A stretch of 64,000 nucleotides of DNA. It comes from Pollutimonas harenae. Lineage in GTDB: Bacteria; Pseudomonadota; Gammaproteobacteria; Burkholderiales; Burkholderiaceae_B. Location: NCBI RefSeq assembly GCF_004153685.1, contig NZ_SDQD01000001.1, positions 930,001 through 994,000 on the forward strand, written 5' to 3'. Position 1 is the first letter of the stretch. The number at the start of each line of letters is the position of its first letter. A program made the translations under genes and the position numbers. Shown one piece after another: positions 52,193 to 62,397 of this stretch. The notes beneath the pieces are model-generated. The model searched no databases. It was not told the DNA's origin and was given only the letters and a program-made list of their open reading frames with translations.

Positions 52193-52654
52193 ATGAGCAA
52201 AGCACGGGGTTTTTTACAAGAATTCCAAGAGTTCGCCGTTAAAGGCAACATGGTTGACCTGGCCGTTGGCGTCATTATTGGCGCGGCTTTCGGCAAGATT
52301 ATCGACTCCTTGGTCAAAGATATCATCATGCCGATCATCTCGTTTATTTTGGGGGGCGATATCGATTTCACCAGCAAGTTCGTGTTGCTGCGCGCACCCG
52401 AAGGATACACGGGGCCTCAAACCTACGAGGCCTTGAACGAGGCTGGTGCCGTACTGTTGTCGTGGGGTAATTTCGTTACCATCCTGATCAACTTCGTCTT
52501 GTTGGCCTTCGTAGTCTTTTGCCTGGTCAAGGCAGTGAACAACGCGCGTAATCGCGTGGCGCGTCAAGAAGAAGTCGAAGCAGCCGCTGCGCCGGCGCCT
52601 ACGCCCGACGATGTAGCGCTGCTGCGCGAAATCCGCGATCTGCTGAAAAAATAA
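52193..52654 (+). CDS. mscL: Large-conductance mechanosensitive channel
   Basis: A 153-residue MscL. The N-terminus is [20 protein letters not shown], the first membrane helix runs from about 20 to 45 ([20 protein letters not shown]), the second is [19 protein letters not shown], and the cytoplasmic C-terminal helix ends in [12 protein letters not shown]. It releases osmolytes during hypo-osmotic shock. AAGGAACATGAC precedes ATG 52193; an upstream ATG at 52118 lies in the promoter region shared with petA. Confidence 0.96.
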   Translation: MSKARGFLQEFQEFAVKGNMVDLAVGVIIGAAFGKIIDSLVKDIIMPIISFILGGDIDFTSKFVLLRAPEGYTGPQTYEALNEAGAVLLSWGNFVTILINFVLLAFVVFCLVKAVNNARNRVARQEEVEAAAAPAPTPDDVALLREIRDLLKK

Positions 52655-52672
52655 AGCACAGCCCGAGCTGTT

Positions 52673-52696
52673 GCGCAGGCGCTTGCAGGCCTGCGC
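52673..52696. terminator. GC-rich hairpin between mscL and the Nif3-like gene
   Basis: GCGCAGGC (52673-52680) pairs with GCCTGCGC (52689-52696). It lies between convergent genes, so it may end transcription from either side, although no clear T-run follows. Confidence 0.5.
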
Positions 52697-52745
52697 GCAG
52701 CCGCCCGTTCATATACGGGTAAAGCCATCCAGACTCGGTCTGCAT

Positions 52746-53522
52746 TTAGATCGGGTTATCGATGTCTACAAATTCCACTTTAATGCCGAACTCGGTGGCG
52801 ATGGCCTGCCCCAATGCCTGGACACCATAGCGTTCGGTGGCATGATGGCCCGCGCCGATGAACGCCGTGCCGGTTTCTTGAGCAAGGTGGTAGGTGGGCT
52901 CTGAAGCCTCGCCGGTCAGGTAGGCATCGACACCGGCGTCCACGGCGGCCTGCATCATGCCTTGGGCGCCACCGGTGCACCAGGCGATGCGGCGAATTTT
53001 CTGTTGTAGATTCCCCACAAGTAGAGGTGTCCTTTGCAAATGATTGCAAATATGATCGCCCAGCGTTTCCAGCGTTTGACCGTCGCGGCAGCGCCCCAGC
53101 CAGATGAGGTTGTCGGGGCCGCAACACACAGGCTTGCCATCAGCATCGAGCTCGGGCTCGAAGCCGAGTACCCGGCCCAACTGAGCGTTGTTGCCTAGCG
53201 TGGGGTGGGCGTCCAGCGGCAGGTGGTAGGCAAATACATTGAGCTGGTGGCCCAGAGCCAGTGCCAGGCGCGCGCGCTTGGTTCCGCGCACGACCGGGTT
53301 TTCATTTTTCCAGAACCAGCCGTGGTGGACCAGGATGGCGTCCGCATTCTTTTGCACGGCGGTTTCGAGCAGCGCCTGCGTGGCAGTTACGCCGGTGATA
53401 ATGTGGCTGATGCTGGATTTGCCTTCCACTTGCAGCCCATTAGGGCAATAATCCTTGAAGCGCTGTGCCTGCAAGGTTGTTTCCAGCCAGTCGGCCAGTT
53501 GTTGTGTGGAAACCTGATTCAT
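52746..53522 (-). CDS. Nif3-like dinuclear metal centre protein (DUF34/YbgI family)
   Basis: A 258-residue protein of the Nif3/YbgI family. Metal-site residues are visible in ILVHHGWFWKNENPVVRG, in HLPLDAHPTLGNNAQL and in GAGHHATERYG. The family forms hexameric toroids; a GTP cyclohydrolase-like role has been proposed but is not settled. AAGGATGTTCA precedes the start. The divergent protease gene begins only 25 bp away. Confidence 0.93.
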   Translation of the reverse strand: MNQVSTQQLADWLETTLQAQRFKDYCPNGLQVEGKSSISHIITGVTATQALLETAVQKNADAILVHHGWFWKNENPVVRGTKRARLALALGHQLNVFAYHLPLDAHPTLGNNAQLGRVLGFEPELDADGKPVCCGPDNLIWLGRCRDGQTLETLGDHICNHLQRTPLLVGNLQQKIRRIAWCTGGAQGMMQAAVDAGVDAYLTGEASEPTYHLAQETGTAFIGAGHHATERYGVQALGQAIATEFGIKVEFVDIDNPI

Positions 53523-53547
53523 TGAACATCCTTATCTGAAAAGCTCT

Positions 53548-54696
53548 ATGCGTCGATTGTGGTTGTTGTTTGCCCAAACCGTCACGATATGCCTGGGTAT
53601 TTTATTCATCGTGGCGAGCTTGCGTCCCGACTGGCTGGCCGAATCGCCCAAGGTGCCAGCCCAGGGCCCTGCTGCTGCGGCGCCGGCTGCATCTGTGCCG
53701 CAAGTCTCGTCCTACCACGCGGCGGTGGCGCATGCTACCGCATCGGTGGTCAATATCTATACCAGCAAGCATATCAATGTACCGCTGATTCCGGCACCTG
53801 CCGATCCCGAGCTTGAACGCTTGTTCCGCGAGATTCCGGGCTTCAGTCGCCGCAAAGAGTCGACTAACCTGGGTTCGGGCGTGATCGTGCGCAATGACGG
53901 CTATATTCTGACCAACTTCCATGTGGTCGAGGCCGCCGATGCCATTCGGGTCGCGCTGAGCGACGGACGCGAGGCCAAGGCTGAGCTTGTGGGTGCAGAC
54001 CCAGAAAGCGATCTGGCAGTCCTGAAGATCGATCTGCCTAATCTCCGGGTCATCGACTTCAACGATGAGCATCCGGTGCATATAGGCGATGTGGTGCTGG
54101 CCATAGGCAATCCTTTTGGCGTGGGGCAAACCACCACTATGGGCATCGTATCGGCATTGGGACGCAATCGCCTGGGCATCAACATCTACGAGAATTTTAT
54201 CCAGACCGATGCTGCCATCAATCCGGGTAATTCGGGTGGTGCGCTGATCGATACGGCTGGGCGCCTGGTCGGCATCAATACTGCCATTTATTCCGAAACC
54301 GGCGGGTCGTTGGGCATAGGCTTTGCCATACCGGCCCAGGCTGCGCAAATCATTATGGACCAGATCATCCAGAACGGCGCGGTAACGCGCGGCTGGCTGG
54401 GCGTGGAGCCTCAGGACATCACGCCCGATCTGGCCCAGGCGTTCAAGCTCAAGCGGGAAGACGGCGTGATTGTTGCAGGCGTCTTGCGCAACGGGCCTGC
54501 GGCTCAGGCCGGCATTAAGGTGGGCGACATCATCGTCAAAATGAACGATGCGGCGGTGCTGGACTCCATAGGCTTTCTGAACCAGATTGCGCCTGTGGCA
54601 CCTGGCCAGCACATCACGCTGACGCTATTGCGTGATGGGCGGCAGCGTGATGTAGAAGTGGAGATAGGCACCAGGCCGCATGTACGGCGGCCGTGA
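53548..54696 (+). CDS. DegS/DegQ-like trypsin-type serine protease with one PDZ domain
   Basis: A 382-residue HtrA-family protease. An N-terminal membrane anchor (about residues 5-24) is followed by a proline/alanine linker, the protease domain with H125 (TNFHVVEA), D155 (PESDLAVLK) and S229 (NPGNSGGALID), and one PDZ domain from about 275 to 375. One PDZ plus a membrane anchor matches DegS/AlgW, which cleave anti-sigma factors in the periplasm; relatives in this neighbourhood are also called DegQ. The ribosome-binding site is weak. Confidence 0.92.
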   Translation: MRRLWLLFAQTVTICLGILFIVASLRPDWLAESPKVPAQGPAAAAPAASVPQVSSYHAAVAHATASVVNIYTSKHINVPLIPAPADPELERLFREIPGFSRRKESTNLGSGVIVRNDGYILTNFHVVEAADAIRVALSDGREAKAELVGADPESDLAVLKIDLPNLRVIDFNDEHPVHIGDVVLAIGNPFGVGQTTTMGIVSALGRNRLGINIYENFIQTDAAINPGNSGGALIDTAGRLVGINTAIYSETGGSLGIGFAIPAQAAQIIMDQIIQNGAVTRGWLGVEPQDITPDLAQAFKLKREDGVIVAGVLRNGPAAQAGIKVGDIIVKMNDAAVLDSIGFLNQIAPVAPGQHITLTLLRDGRQRDVEVEIGTRPHVRRP

Positions 54697-54724
54697 TCTG
54701 CCAGCGATGCTCAGCCAATAGTGC

Positions 54725-55543
54725 TTAATCGTTCCGTGTGGTGATTTCATCGGCGCTGTCGTCGTCCTCGTCAGACTCATCGTCTTCGCTTGGTTCTGGC
54801 GCCTCTTTTTGTTTTTTCTTCAGGGCGCTGGCCAGCATCAGCCCGACCTCATACAGCAGGCATAAAGGCACGGCCAGCATGAACTGGCTGACCACATCGG
54901 GCGGAGTGACGACGGCGGCAATGATGAAGGCGCCTACGATCACATAGCCACGTGCCGCGCGCAGCTGCTTGACGGTAACCATGCCGCTCATGACCAGCAG
55001 GATGACCGCCACAGGCACTTCGAAGGTGACTCCGAAGGCGATGAACATGGTCAGTACAAAGCTGACGTAGGCTTCGATATCGGGAGCCGGGGTGATGGAT
55101 TCGGGCGCAAAGCCGGCAATAAAGTGAAAGACCGTGCGGAACACGAAAAAATAGCAAAACGCCATGCCCAGCAGAAAGAGGAAAGTGCTGGAGGCGATAA
55201 GCGGCAAGGCCAGCCGCTGCTCGTGCTTATACAGGCCGGGTGCCACAAAGGCCCAGGCCTGATACAGCACGACGGGCAAGGCCAATACAAAGGCGGCCAG
55301 CATGGTGACCTTGATAGGCACCATGAAGGGGGTGATCACACCGGTGGCGATCATGCGTGTGCCTTCAGGCAGCGAAGCCAGCATGGGCTGGGCCAGCACG
55401 TCGTAAATGGCCGATGGCCCCGGGTAGATGAACAGCACCACAAAGACAGCCAGCACGGCGACAACGGCACGCAACAGACGGGTGCGCAGTTCAACCAGGT
55501 GGGAAATGAAAGTGTCTTGCGACGGGGAAGCTTCCTGTGTCAC
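54725..55543 (-). CDS. tatC: Sec-independent protein translocase TatC
   Basis: A 272-residue TatC with six membrane helices. The conserved N-terminal region FISHLVELRTRLLRAV, the periplasmic PEGTRMIATG region and FGVTFEVPVAVILL are typical. TatC with TatB recognises twin-arginine signal peptides. The start is GTG 55543, overlapping the tatB stop (GTGA). The C-terminus is unusually acidic (EPSEDDESDEDDDSADEI). The operon order is tatA-tatB-tatC. Confidence 0.96.
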   Translation of the reverse strand: MTQEASPSQDTFISHLVELRTRLLRAVVAVLAVFVVLFIYPGPSAIYDVLAQPMLASLPEGTRMIATGVITPFMVPIKVTMLAAFVLALPVVLYQAWAFVAPGLYKHEQRLALPLIASSTFLFLLGMAFCYFFVFRTVFHFIAGFAPESITPAPDIEAYVSFVLTMFIAFGVTFEVPVAVILLVMSGMVTVKQLRAARGYVIVGAFIIAAVVTPPDVVSQFMLAVPLCLLYEVGLMLASALKKKQKEAPEPSEDDESDEDDDSADEITTRND

Positions 55544-56046
55544 GTTGGCGTCCCTGTTTTTATTTTGTTGGTGTCGTCAAAGCCGGGTAAGGGCAGTGTA
55601 TTGGTGTCGGGCGTTGATGGCTCGGGCGCATCGGCGGCGGCATCAGAGGACGGTTCGGCCAGTTCCTGGTGTACGAACTCTTTGCCAGGGCTGTTCTGGG
55701 CGTTTTTGATGTCGGCCTTGGTATCGTCTACCAGGCTTTCAACCGATGCCGAAGCATCCTTGAGCGCCTTCTGGGCCTCGTCCAGGGGTGCCTTAAGCGT
55801 ATCGGAGGCATCCTGCATGGATGACTTGACCGACTTGGCGGCCTCTTCCATCTGGCCTTTCAGATTGCTGAGTTCGTCCAGGTCCATTTCGCGCTGGATA
55901 TCTGTTTTGACGTCGGTGACATAGCGCTGCGCGCGGCCGACCAGGTGCCCAATGGTGCGTGCCACTTTGGGCAGGCGCTCGGGCCCGATGACGATCAGCG
56001 CAATCACGCCGACCAGCATAAGTTCACTAAAGCTGACGTCAAACAT
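55540..56046 (-). CDS. tatB: Sec-independent protein translocase TatB
   Basis: A 168-residue TatB: one N-terminal membrane helix (MFDVSFSELMLVGVIALIVI) with GPERLPKVART, an amphipathic helix, then a long charged helical and acidic tail. It forms the signal-peptide receptor with TatC. The stop overlaps the tatC GTG. The gap to tatA is 50 bp. Confidence 0.94.
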   Translation of the reverse strand: MFDVSFSELMLVGVIALIVIGPERLPKVARTIGHLVGRAQRYVTDVKTDIQREMDLDELSNLKGQMEEAAKSVKSSMQDASDTLKAPLDEAQKALKDASASVESLVDDTKADIKNAQNSPGKEFVHQELAEPSSDAAADAPEPSTPDTNTLPLPGFDDTNKIKTGTPT

Positions 56047-56096
56047 GAGTAACCGGTTCGCTTAAAGAAAGAAAAGACAGGACAAGGCGTTTGGAA

Positions 56097-56330
56097 TCAG
56101 ACGTCGGTTTTTTCCTTGGCCTGCACGTCGATGGTGTCTTCGCTTTGCGTACGTTGCTGCGTAACGGCTTCGGGTGTTTTTTCGTCGGTGTTGGCGTCTT
56201 TCATGCCTTTCTTGAAGCCTTTGACGGCGCCGCCCAGGTCTTCGCCCATATTGCGAATTTTCTTGGTGCCGAACACCAGAGCAACAATGACCAGAACAAT
56301 CAGCCAGTGCCAGATACTGAAACTACCCAT
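56097..56330 (-). CDS. tatA: Sec-independent protein translocase TatA
   Basis: A 77-residue TatA with one membrane helix ([15 protein letters not shown]), the [20 protein letters not shown] amphipathic helix, and an acidic tail. It oligomerises to form the translocation pore. AGGAGAAATC precedes the start. hinT lies immediately upstream on the same strand, and the his operon further upstream, so tat may be partly read from the his transcript. Confidence 0.95.
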   Translation of the reverse strand: MGSFSIWHWLIVLVIVALVFGTKKIRNMGEDLGGAVKGFKKGMKDANTDEKTPEAVTQQRTQSEDTIDVQAKEKTDV

Positions 56331-56338
56331 GATTTCTC

Positions 56339-56707
56339 CTACGCAGCGGGTGCTGCACGTTTGTCCCAGGGGCGTGGGCCCCCAATAATATGCAAATGCA
56401 GGTGGTCAATTTCTTGCCCGCCTTCAATGCCTGTGTTTATAACGAGCCTGAAGCCGCCTTCGTGGCCTGGTGTGCAGCCGTTTTCGTGTGCCAGTTGCGG
56501 TGCCAGGGCCATCATTCTACCTAACCATTGCGCATCGTCGGGCTGTATGGCCTGCATGGAAACAATGTGACGTTTCGGTACAAGCAGCAAGTGTACGGGA
56601 GCTGCAGGATTTATGTCGTGAAAAGCGAAAAAATCATCGTCTTCGTAGACTTTTTTTGAGGGAATGTGGCCCTGTGCAATTTTGCAGAACAGGCAGTTGT
56701 CACTCAT
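56339..56707 (-). CDS. hinT: HIT-family purine nucleoside phosphoramidase-like protein
   Basis: A 122-residue HIT protein with the histidine triad HLHLHIIGG (H102, H104, H106) and the N-terminal [20 protein letters not shown]. HinT hydrolyses AMP-lysine and related nucleoside phosphoramidates. ATG 56707 is used because family members start with this CLFCKI motif; the frame is open further upstream to 56824 but that part overlaps hisE. It lies 22 bp after hisE and 8 bp before tatA. Confidence 0.92.
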   Translation of the reverse strand: MSDNCLFCKIAQGHIPSKKVYEDDDFFAFHDINPAAPVHLLLVPKRHIVSMQAIQPDDAQWLGRMMALAPQLAHENGCTPGHEGGFRLVINTGIEGGQEIDHLHLHIIGGPRPWDKRAAPAA

Positions 56708-56729
56708 GACCTTGTCTTTCCGTTGTCGA

Positions 56730-57077
56730 TTAATCGGTTTGTGGACGGCTGGCTTTTTCGGCCAAGCCCGAGACGCCTTCACGGCGCGCCAGTTCGGCCA
56801 GCACCTGCTCGGGCCGCAACCCATAATAAGCCAGTGCGACCAGGCTGTGAAACCATAGATCGGCGGTCTCGGCCACGATGCGATCGGGCGTGTTGTCTTT
56901 GGCCGCCATGACCAGCTCAGTGGCTTCTTCGCCTATTTTCTTGAGGAAGGCGTCGGGGCCCTTGGCCAGCAGCTTGGCTGTATAGGAACTGGCAGGATCG
57001 CCCCCCTTGGCCGGCAGGCGTGATTCGAGCGTGTCGGCCAAGCGGGCCAGAATGGCCGAGGTGTCTGCCGGATTCAT
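56730..57077 (-). CDS. hisE: Phosphoribosyl-ATP pyrophosphatase
   Basis: A 115-residue HisE (second step of histidine synthesis). The MazG-like fold motifs are [18 protein letters not shown] (EExxE type) and [17 protein letters not shown]. It hydrolyses phosphoribosyl-ATP to phosphoribosyl-AMP and pyrophosphate. The start overlaps the hisI stop by 4 bases. HisE and HisI are separate proteins here, not fused. Confidence 0.95.
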   Translation of the reverse strand: MNPADTSAILARLADTLESRLPAKGGDPASSYTAKLLAKGPDAFLKKIGEEATELVMAAKDNTPDRIVAETADLWFHSLVALAYYGLRPEQVLAELARREGVSGLAEKASRPQTD

Positions 57078-57478
57078 TTGTAGATATCCTTAGGGTCTTT
57101 CAGGACCGGATCGACAGTGGTCCAGGTGGCGCGGCCCGCCGTGCCGTCCAGGCGCCGGAAAAAGCAGCTGGTACGGCCTGTGTGGCAGGCAATACCGCCT
57201 TCTTGCTGTACTTTAAGCAATATGACATCGCCATCGCAGTCGAGGCGGATTTCGTGCACGATTTGCACATGACCCGATTCTTCGCCCTTGCGCCAGAGCC
57301 GCTTGCGCGAACGCGACCAATACACGGCGCGGCCGGTGGCCACCGTTTCGTCCAGCGCTTCGGCGTTCATCCAGGCCACCATCAGTATGGTGCCTGTCTT
57401 GACGTCTTGCGCGATGGCCGGAATGAGGCCTTGTTCGTCGAAAGTAATGGCGTCCAGCCAGGAGGAATTTTGTGTCAT
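57074..57478 (-). CDS. hisI: Phosphoribosyl-AMP cyclohydrolase
   Basis: A 134-residue HisI. Metal-binding elements are seen in [13 protein letters not shown] and [14 protein letters not shown], with [20 protein letters not shown] before them. It opens the purine ring of phosphoribosyl-AMP (third step). It overlaps hisF and hisE by 4 bases each, a tightly coupled arrangement. Confidence 0.96.
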   Translation of the reverse strand: MTQNSSWLDAITFDEQGLIPAIAQDVKTGTILMVAWMNAEALDETVATGRAVYWSRSRKRLWRKGEESGHVQIVHEIRLDCDGDVILLKVQQEGGIACHTGRTSCFFRRLDGTAGRATWTTVDPVLKDPKDIYK

Positions 57479-58287
57479 GTGGTTAATCGTACCTTAATAC
57501 CTTGTGCCGCCATGAACTCCTTGGCCTGCTGCACAGTGTATTCGCCATAGTGGAAGATACTGGCGGCCAGCACGGCGCTGGCCCGCCCGGTGGTGACGCC
57601 GTCTGCCAGGTGCTGCAGGTTGCCCACGCCGCCCGAAGCAATGACAGGCACTGGTACTGCGTCGGAGACTGCCCGCGTCAGTTCGAGGTCGAAACCGGAC
57701 TTGGTGCCATCGCGATCCATGCTGGTCAGCAACAGTTCGCCTGCACCGTATTCTGCCATTTTGCGGGCCCATTCGATAGCATCGATGCCGGTGGCCTTGC
57801 GTCCGCCATGGGTGAAGATCTCCCAGCGCGGGGCTTCACCAGTTTGCGAGACGCGTCGCGCATCGATCGCTACCACGATGCATTGCGAGCCGTGATAGTC
57901 GGCGGCCGCGCGCACGAGTTCGGGGTTGGCCACTGCAGCGCTGTTGATGGATACCTTGTCGGCTCCGGCATTCAGCAAGCGCTGGATGTCGGCCACCTGG
58001 CGCACGCCGCCGCCCACCGTCAGGGGAATGAAGACCTCGCTGGCCACCGATTCGATGATGGGCAGAATCAGGTCGCGCTCGTCGCTGGTGGCGGTAATGT
58101 CGAGAAAGGTGAGTTCGTCAGCACCCTGCTCGTTGTACTTGCGCGCGATTTCGACGGGATCACCAGCGTCGACCAGGTCGACGAAATTCACGCCCTTGAC
58201 GACGCGTCCGGCCGTGACATCGAGGCAAGGAATGATGCGTCGGGTCAGTTCGGTATCGATGCCGGTGCTGGAGGCTGTCTGGGTCAT
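57475..58287 (-). CDS. hisF: Imidazole glycerol phosphate synthase, cyclase subunit
   Basis: A 270-residue HisF barrel. [20 protein letters not shown] gives catalytic D23, and the second catalytic aspartate is in VVAIDARRV. It uses ammonia from HisH to form imidazole glycerol phosphate and AICAR. About 12 extra residues precede the usual start, a length seen in relatives. The overlap with hisA and hisI is 4 bases each. Confidence 0.96.
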   Translation of the reverse strand: MTQTASSTGIDTELTRRIIPCLDVTAGRVVKGVNFVDLVDAGDPVEIARKYNEQGADELTFLDITATSDERDLILPIIESVASEVFIPLTVGGGVRQVADIQRLLNAGADKVSINSAAVANPELVRAAADYHGSQCIVVAIDARRVSQTGEAPRWEIFTHGGRKATGIDAIEWARKMAEYGAGELLLTSMDRDGTKSGFDLELTRAVSDAVPVPVIASGGVGNLQHLADGVTTGRASAVLAASIFHYGEYTVQQAKEFMAAQGIKVRLTT

Positions 58288-59027
58288 GATGGATTCAGTT
58301 CGTCGGCCAGATCTTGTGCCGCGGCAAAGTCTAGTGTGCCTTCGTAGATGCTGCGGCCAAGTATGGCGCCTTCAATGCCTTCATCTTCGACCGCGCATAG
58401 CGCTTCGATGTCTTTCAGGTCGGTGACGCCGCCCGAGGCAATGATAGGAATGTTCACGTGCTGAGCCAGCTTGACCGTAGCGTCGATGTTGACGCCCGAC
58501 AGCATGCCATCGCGGCCAATATCGGTATAAATAATGGCTTCGCAACCGTAGTCTTCGAACTTGGCAGCCAGGTCGAACACGTCGTGGCGGGTGAGTTTGC
58601 TCCAGCCGTCGGTGGCTACCTTGCCGTCGCGGGCATCCAGGCCCACGATGATATTGCCGGGGAAGGCGCTGCAGGCATCGCGCAAAAAGCCGGGATCTTT
58701 GACGGCCGCTGTGCCGATAATTACATAAGAAATGCCGGCATCAAGATAGCGCTCTATGGTGTCCAGGTCGCGTATGCCGCCGCCGATTTGCACCGGGATG
58801 TCGTCGGCCACGGCCTTGATGATGGACTTGATGGCCGATTCGTTTTTGGGCTTGCCGGCTACGGCACCGTTCAGGTCAACCAAATGCAGTCGGCGGGCGC
58901 CTTGGTCTAGCCATTGGGTGGCCATGGCACCGGGGTCTTCGGAAAAAATCGTTGCGTCGTCCAGGTCGCCCTGGCGTAGACGTACGCAGCGCCCGTCTTT
59001 GAGATCGATGGCGGGTATAAGAAGCAT
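58284..59027 (-). CDS. hisA: ProFAR isomerase
   Basis: A 247-residue barrel enzyme starting [20 protein letters not shown] with catalytic D8; the second acid is in ITD-like strand [10 protein letters not shown]. It isomerises ProFAR to PRFAR. It is homologous to HisF. The hisH stop lies 3 bases upstream. Confidence 0.96.
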   Translation of the reverse strand: MLLIPAIDLKDGRCVRLRQGDLDDATIFSEDPGAMATQWLDQGARRLHLVDLNGAVAGKPKNESAIKSIIKAVADDIPVQIGGGIRDLDTIERYLDAGISYVIIGTAAVKDPGFLRDACSAFPGNIIVGLDARDGKVATDGWSKLTRHDVFDLAAKFEDYGCEAIIYTDIGRDGMLSGVNIDATVKLAQHVNIPIIASGGVTDLKDIEALCAVEDEGIEGAILGRSIYEGTLDFAAAQDLADELNPS

Positions 59028-59030
59028 GAT

Positions 59031-59684
59031 TTATGGATTCCAATCAACAAAGTTCCGATACAGACGCAAACCGGAGTCGGCGCTTTTCTCGGGATGGAAC
59101 TGTACTGCGAAAATGTTAGCCTTTGCCACCGCGCAGGTAAAGCGCGAGCCGTAATGGCTTACCCCAACAGTCAGGTCTGTATTGCTGGGCACGGCGTAAT
59201 AACTATGCACAAAATAAAAATGGCTGCGGTCGGGTATGCCTTGCCACAAGACGTGGTCCTGCACTTGCTCGACCGGGCTCCAGCCCATGTGCGGCACTTT
59301 CAGTAATTCAGGGCCATGAGCTGGCGTCGGCGTTGTGGCAAACTGCGGCCCCGCAAAGCGTACGACCTTGCCCGGGAAAATATCCAGGCAGTCCACATCG
59401 CCTTCTTCGCTGGCACTGAACAGCATTTGTTCGCCCACGCACACGCCCAGCAAGGGTTTATTGCGTGCGGCACGCAGCACGGCGTCGCGCAGACCTGAAG
59501 TGTTCAGCGTGCGCATGCAGTCGGGCATGGCGCCCTGGCCAGGAAAGACCACACGCGAGGCTTGGTCTATGCCTTGCGCCGTGTTGCATATTTTTATGTC
59601 CGCATCGGGCGCGGCCGCCTGCAAGGCGCGGGCAACCGAATGGAAGTTGCCCATGCCGTAATCAACAATTGCAATAGTATTCAC
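59031..59684 (-). CDS. hisH: Imidazole glycerol phosphate synthase, glutaminase subunit
   Basis: A 217-residue class I glutamine amidotransferase with nucleophile C82 ([11 protein letters not shown]) and the His-Glu pair in VQFHPEKS. It supplies ammonia to HisF. The gap to hisB is 32 bp. Sequence is complete and canonical. Confidence 0.96.
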   Translation of the reverse strand: MNTIAIVDYGMGNFHSVARALQAAAPDADIKICNTAQGIDQASRVVFPGQGAMPDCMRTLNTSGLRDAVLRAARNKPLLGVCVGEQMLFSASEEGDVDCLDIFPGKVVRFAGPQFATTPTPAHGPELLKVPHMGWSPVEQVQDHVLWQGIPDRSHFYFVHSYYAVPSNTDLTVGVSHYGSRFTCAVAKANIFAVQFHPEKSADSGLRLYRNFVDWNP

Positions 59685-59716
59685 GGTATTCAGCCGTTAA
59701 AGGGAAGCAGGCAGGT

Positions 59717-60304
59717 TTACAGGACACCCTTGGTGGACGGAACCACGCCGGCATTACGCGGATCGTGTTCGACGGCCATGCGCAGGGCGCGTCCAAAGGC
59801 CTTGAACACGGTCTCGCACTGGTGATGGGAGTTCTCGCCGCGCAGGTTGTCGATGTGCAGGGTGACCAGGGCGTGGTTGACGAAGCCCTGGAAAAACTCA
59901 CGCGCCAGGTCGACGTCGAAGTGGCCTATGTGCGAACGCGTGAAGGGAATATGATAGTACAGGCCGGGACGGCCCGAAAAATCGACGACCACGCGTGACA
60001 GGGCTTCGTCGAGCGGCACATAAGAGTGACCGTAGCGGCGCAGGCCGGCCTTGTTGCCGACTGCTGCGGCGAAGGCTTGTCCCAGGGTGATGCCTACGTC
60101 TTCGACCGTGTGGTGGTCGTCGATGTGGGTGTCACCATCGCAATGGATGTCGAGGTCGATCAGGCCGTGGCGCGCGATCTGATCGAGCATGTGGTCCAGA
60201 AAGGGCACCCCGGTGTTAATGGTTTGCTGGCCGGTGCCATCGAGGTTGATGGAAACGCGCACGCGCGTCTCGTTGGTGTTACGGGTGATATCGGCAGTAC
60301 GCAT
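59717..60304 (-). CDS. hisB: Imidazoleglycerol-phosphate dehydratase
   Basis: A 195-residue monofunctional dehydratase. Mn-binding histidine motifs are [10 protein letters not shown] and [18 protein letters not shown], with [16 protein letters not shown] between them. No histidinol-phosphatase domain is fused, as is usual outside enteric bacteria. It begins 2 bases after the hisD stop, so the aminotransferase gene hisC, commonly between these two, is missing here. Confidence 0.96.
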   Translation of the reverse strand: MRTADITRNTNETRVRVSINLDGTGQQTINTGVPFLDHMLDQIARHGLIDLDIHCDGDTHIDDHHTVEDVGITLGQAFAAAVGNKAGLRRYGHSYVPLDEALSRVVVDFSGRPGLYYHIPFTRSHIGHFDVDLAREFFQGFVNHALVTLHIDNLRGENSHHQCETVFKAFGRALRMAVEHDPRNAGVVPSTKGVL

Positions 60305-60306
60305 GG

Positions 60307-61623
60307 TCAGGATTCAGTAGAAGTAGTATTCAGGCGGTATTCGGCGCTGGCGGCATGGGCCTGCAGCCCTTCGCCATATGCCAGCGTGGCCGCCACGCGC
60401 CCCAGGACCTGTGCGCCTTCTTGCGAGACCTGGATCAGACTGGAGCGTTTCTGGAAATCATACACGCCCAGCGGTGAAGAAAAGCGGGCGGTACGCGAAG
60501 TGGGTAAAACGTGGTTGGGACCGGCGCAGTAGTCGCCCAGCGATTCAGAGCTGTAGCGGCCCAGGAAAATGGCGCCGGCGTGGCGGATCAGATCGGCCCA
60601 CTGTTGAGGCTGATCAGCTGAAATTTCCAGGTGTTCGGGCGCGATGTCGTTGGCGATGGCGCATGCCTCTTCCATGCTTTGTACATGGATGAGTGCGCCG
60701 CGATTGCCAAGGCTGCTGCGTATGATGTCGGCGCGCGGCATGGTGGGCAGCAGGCGTTCGATGGCGGCTTCGACCTTATCCAGATATTCGAGGCTGGGGC
60801 AGAGCAAGATGGCCTGGGCCAGTTCGTCGTGCTCGGCCTGCGAGAACAAGTCCATGGCGATCCAGTCGGCCGGGGTGCTGCCGTCGGCAATGATCAGGAT
60901 TTCGCTGGGGCCGGCAATCATGTCTATGCCCACAGTGCCGTACACGCGGCGCTTGGCGGCGGCCACGTAGGCATTGCCCGGCCCGACGATTTTGTCGACC
61001 GGAGCGATGGTGTCAGTGCCATAGGCCAGGGCTGCCACGGCTTGTGCGCCGCCTATGCCCCAGACCCGGTCTACGCCACCCAGGGCGGCCGCTGCCAGCA
61101 CAATCGGGTTGTGTACGCCGTCGGGCGTAGGCGTCACCATGATGACTTCGGGTACGCCGGCCACCTTGGCGGGTATGGCATTCATGAGCACCGACGAGGG
61201 ATAGGCAGCCTTGCCCCCCGGCACATACAGGCCCACGCGATCCAGCGGCGTGATTTTCTGGCCCAGCACAGTGCCGTCCTCTTCGGTATAGGTCCAGGTT
61301 TCGGCGCGCTGGTGCTCGTGATAGCGGCGTACCCGTTCGGCCGCCGCTTCGAGTGCGCTGCGCTGTTCGGTGGGCAGCGAAACAAGCGCTGCCTGCCAGG
61401 CGCTGCGCGGGATTTCGAGCTCGGCCAGCGTGGCTGCCGATACGCGGTCAAAGCGTTGGGTATAGTCGAGCACCGCCTGGTCGCCGTGCGCCTGCACGTT
61501 TTTCAGGATGTCGGCCGTGGCATGCTCTATGGATTCGTCTTGCGAGGCGTCGAAGGCCAATAATGAGCGCAAGGTCTGCTTGAACTGCTCCGACCGGGTG
61601 CTAAGGCGTTTTATGGAAGACAT
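60307..61623 (-). CDS. hisD: Histidinol dehydrogenase
   Basis: A 438-residue HisD, catalysing the last two oxidations to histidine. Recognisable are [20 protein letters not shown], the [12 protein letters not shown] region, [28 protein letters not shown] and the late [14 protein letters not shown], which carry zinc-binding and catalytic histidines. The 96 bp upstream to hisG hold no gene and only a weak 6-bp stem. It starts at ATG 61623. Confidence 0.96.
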   Translation of the reverse strand: MSSIKRLSTRSEQFKQTLRSLLAFDASQDESIEHATADILKNVQAHGDQAVLDYTQRFDRVSAATLAELEIPRSAWQAALVSLPTEQRSALEAAAERVRRYHEHQRAETWTYTEEDGTVLGQKITPLDRVGLYVPGGKAAYPSSVLMNAIPAKVAGVPEVIMVTPTPDGVHNPIVLAAAALGGVDRVWGIGGAQAVAALAYGTDTIAPVDKIVGPGNAYVAAAKRRVYGTVGIDMIAGPSEILIIADGSTPADWIAMDLFSQAEHDELAQAILLCPSLEYLDKVEAAIERLLPTMPRADIIRSSLGNRGALIHVQSMEEACAIANDIAPEHLEISADQPQQWADLIRHAGAIFLGRYSSESLGDYCAGPNHVLPTSRTARFSSPLGVYDFQKRSSLIQVSQEGAQVLGRVAATLAYGEGLQAHAASAEYRLNTTSTES

Positions 61624-61719
61624 GATTCAAAAGGCAAAGCAATATTTCAGTTCAGCCAGTGTATACCGTAACGGGGCGCGGGTTTTGGCCGGTAGCACCC
61701 CGTGGCCTGCCAGAACCGT

Positions 61720-62397
61720 TTACTCGTCCTGGGACGATGCCCGCGCAAAGGCGTCTATCAGGGGTTGCAGGGCGCTGGCGCGTGTTTTCAAGGATGCCTG
61801 GTTGACGATCAGCCGTGATGAAATCTCGGCAATGTCTTCCACGGCGACCAGCTTGTTGGCCTTGAGCGTGCTTCCTGTTGAAACCAGGTCGACAATGGCA
61901 TCGGCCAGGCCCACCAGGGGGGCGAGCTCCATGGAGCCATACAGTTTAATGATGTCCACGTACACGCCTTTGCGGGCAAAGTGTTCGCGTGCAGCCCGTA
62001 CATACTTGGTGGCAATGCGCAGCCGCGAGCCCTGGCGCACGGCGGCTTCGTAGTCGAAGCCAACGGGCACTGCCACGCACAGGCGGCAGCGTGCGATGTT
62101 CAGGTCTATGGGCTGATACAGCCCGCCCGGATGCTCGGCAGCATGTTCCACCAGCACGTCCTTGCCGGCAATGCCGAAGTCGGCGGCACCATACTGCACA
62201 TAGGTCGGTACGTCGGTGGCGCGCACGATGATCAATTGCAGATTCGGGCTGCTGGTAGGCAAAATCAGCTTGCGCGAGGTCTCGGGGTTTTCGGGCACCT
62301 GTATGCCGGCCGCGGCCAGCAAAGGCATGGTTTCGTCGAAAATCCGCCCTTTGGACAGGGCAAGCGTCAGGGGACGTTCAAGGCTGGCAGGGCTCAT
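61720..62397 (-). CDS. hisG: ATP phosphoribosyltransferase, short form
   Basis: A 225-residue HisG, starting [20 protein letters not shown] and containing the PRPP-loop region [14 protein letters not shown]. It catalyses the first, feedback-controlled step. This length is the short form without the C-terminal regulatory domain, which needs HisZ as partner; hisZ is not in the window. The start overlaps the murA stop by 4 bases. Confidence 0.95.
   Translation of the reverse strand: MSPASLERPLTLALSKGRIFDETMPLLAAAGIQVPENPETSRKLILPTSSPNLQLIIVRATDVPTYVQYGAADFGIAGKDVLVEHAAEHPGGLYQPIDLNIARCRLCVAVPVGFDYEAAVRQGSRLRIATKYVRAAREHFARKGVYVDIIKLYGSMELAPLVGLADAIVDLVSTGSTLKANKLVAVEDIAEISSRLIVNQASLKTRASALQPLIDAFARASSQDE

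Noticed and set aside
57475-58287. HisF with about 12 extra N-terminal residues as a possible misplaced start
   Set aside because: The start overlaps the hisA stop in the usual ATGA fashion, and relatives carry similar extensions.
60631-61563. A 310-codon plus-strand frame opposite hisD
   Set aside because: It is antisense to a complete, canonical hisD. Long opposite frames are expected from codon bias.
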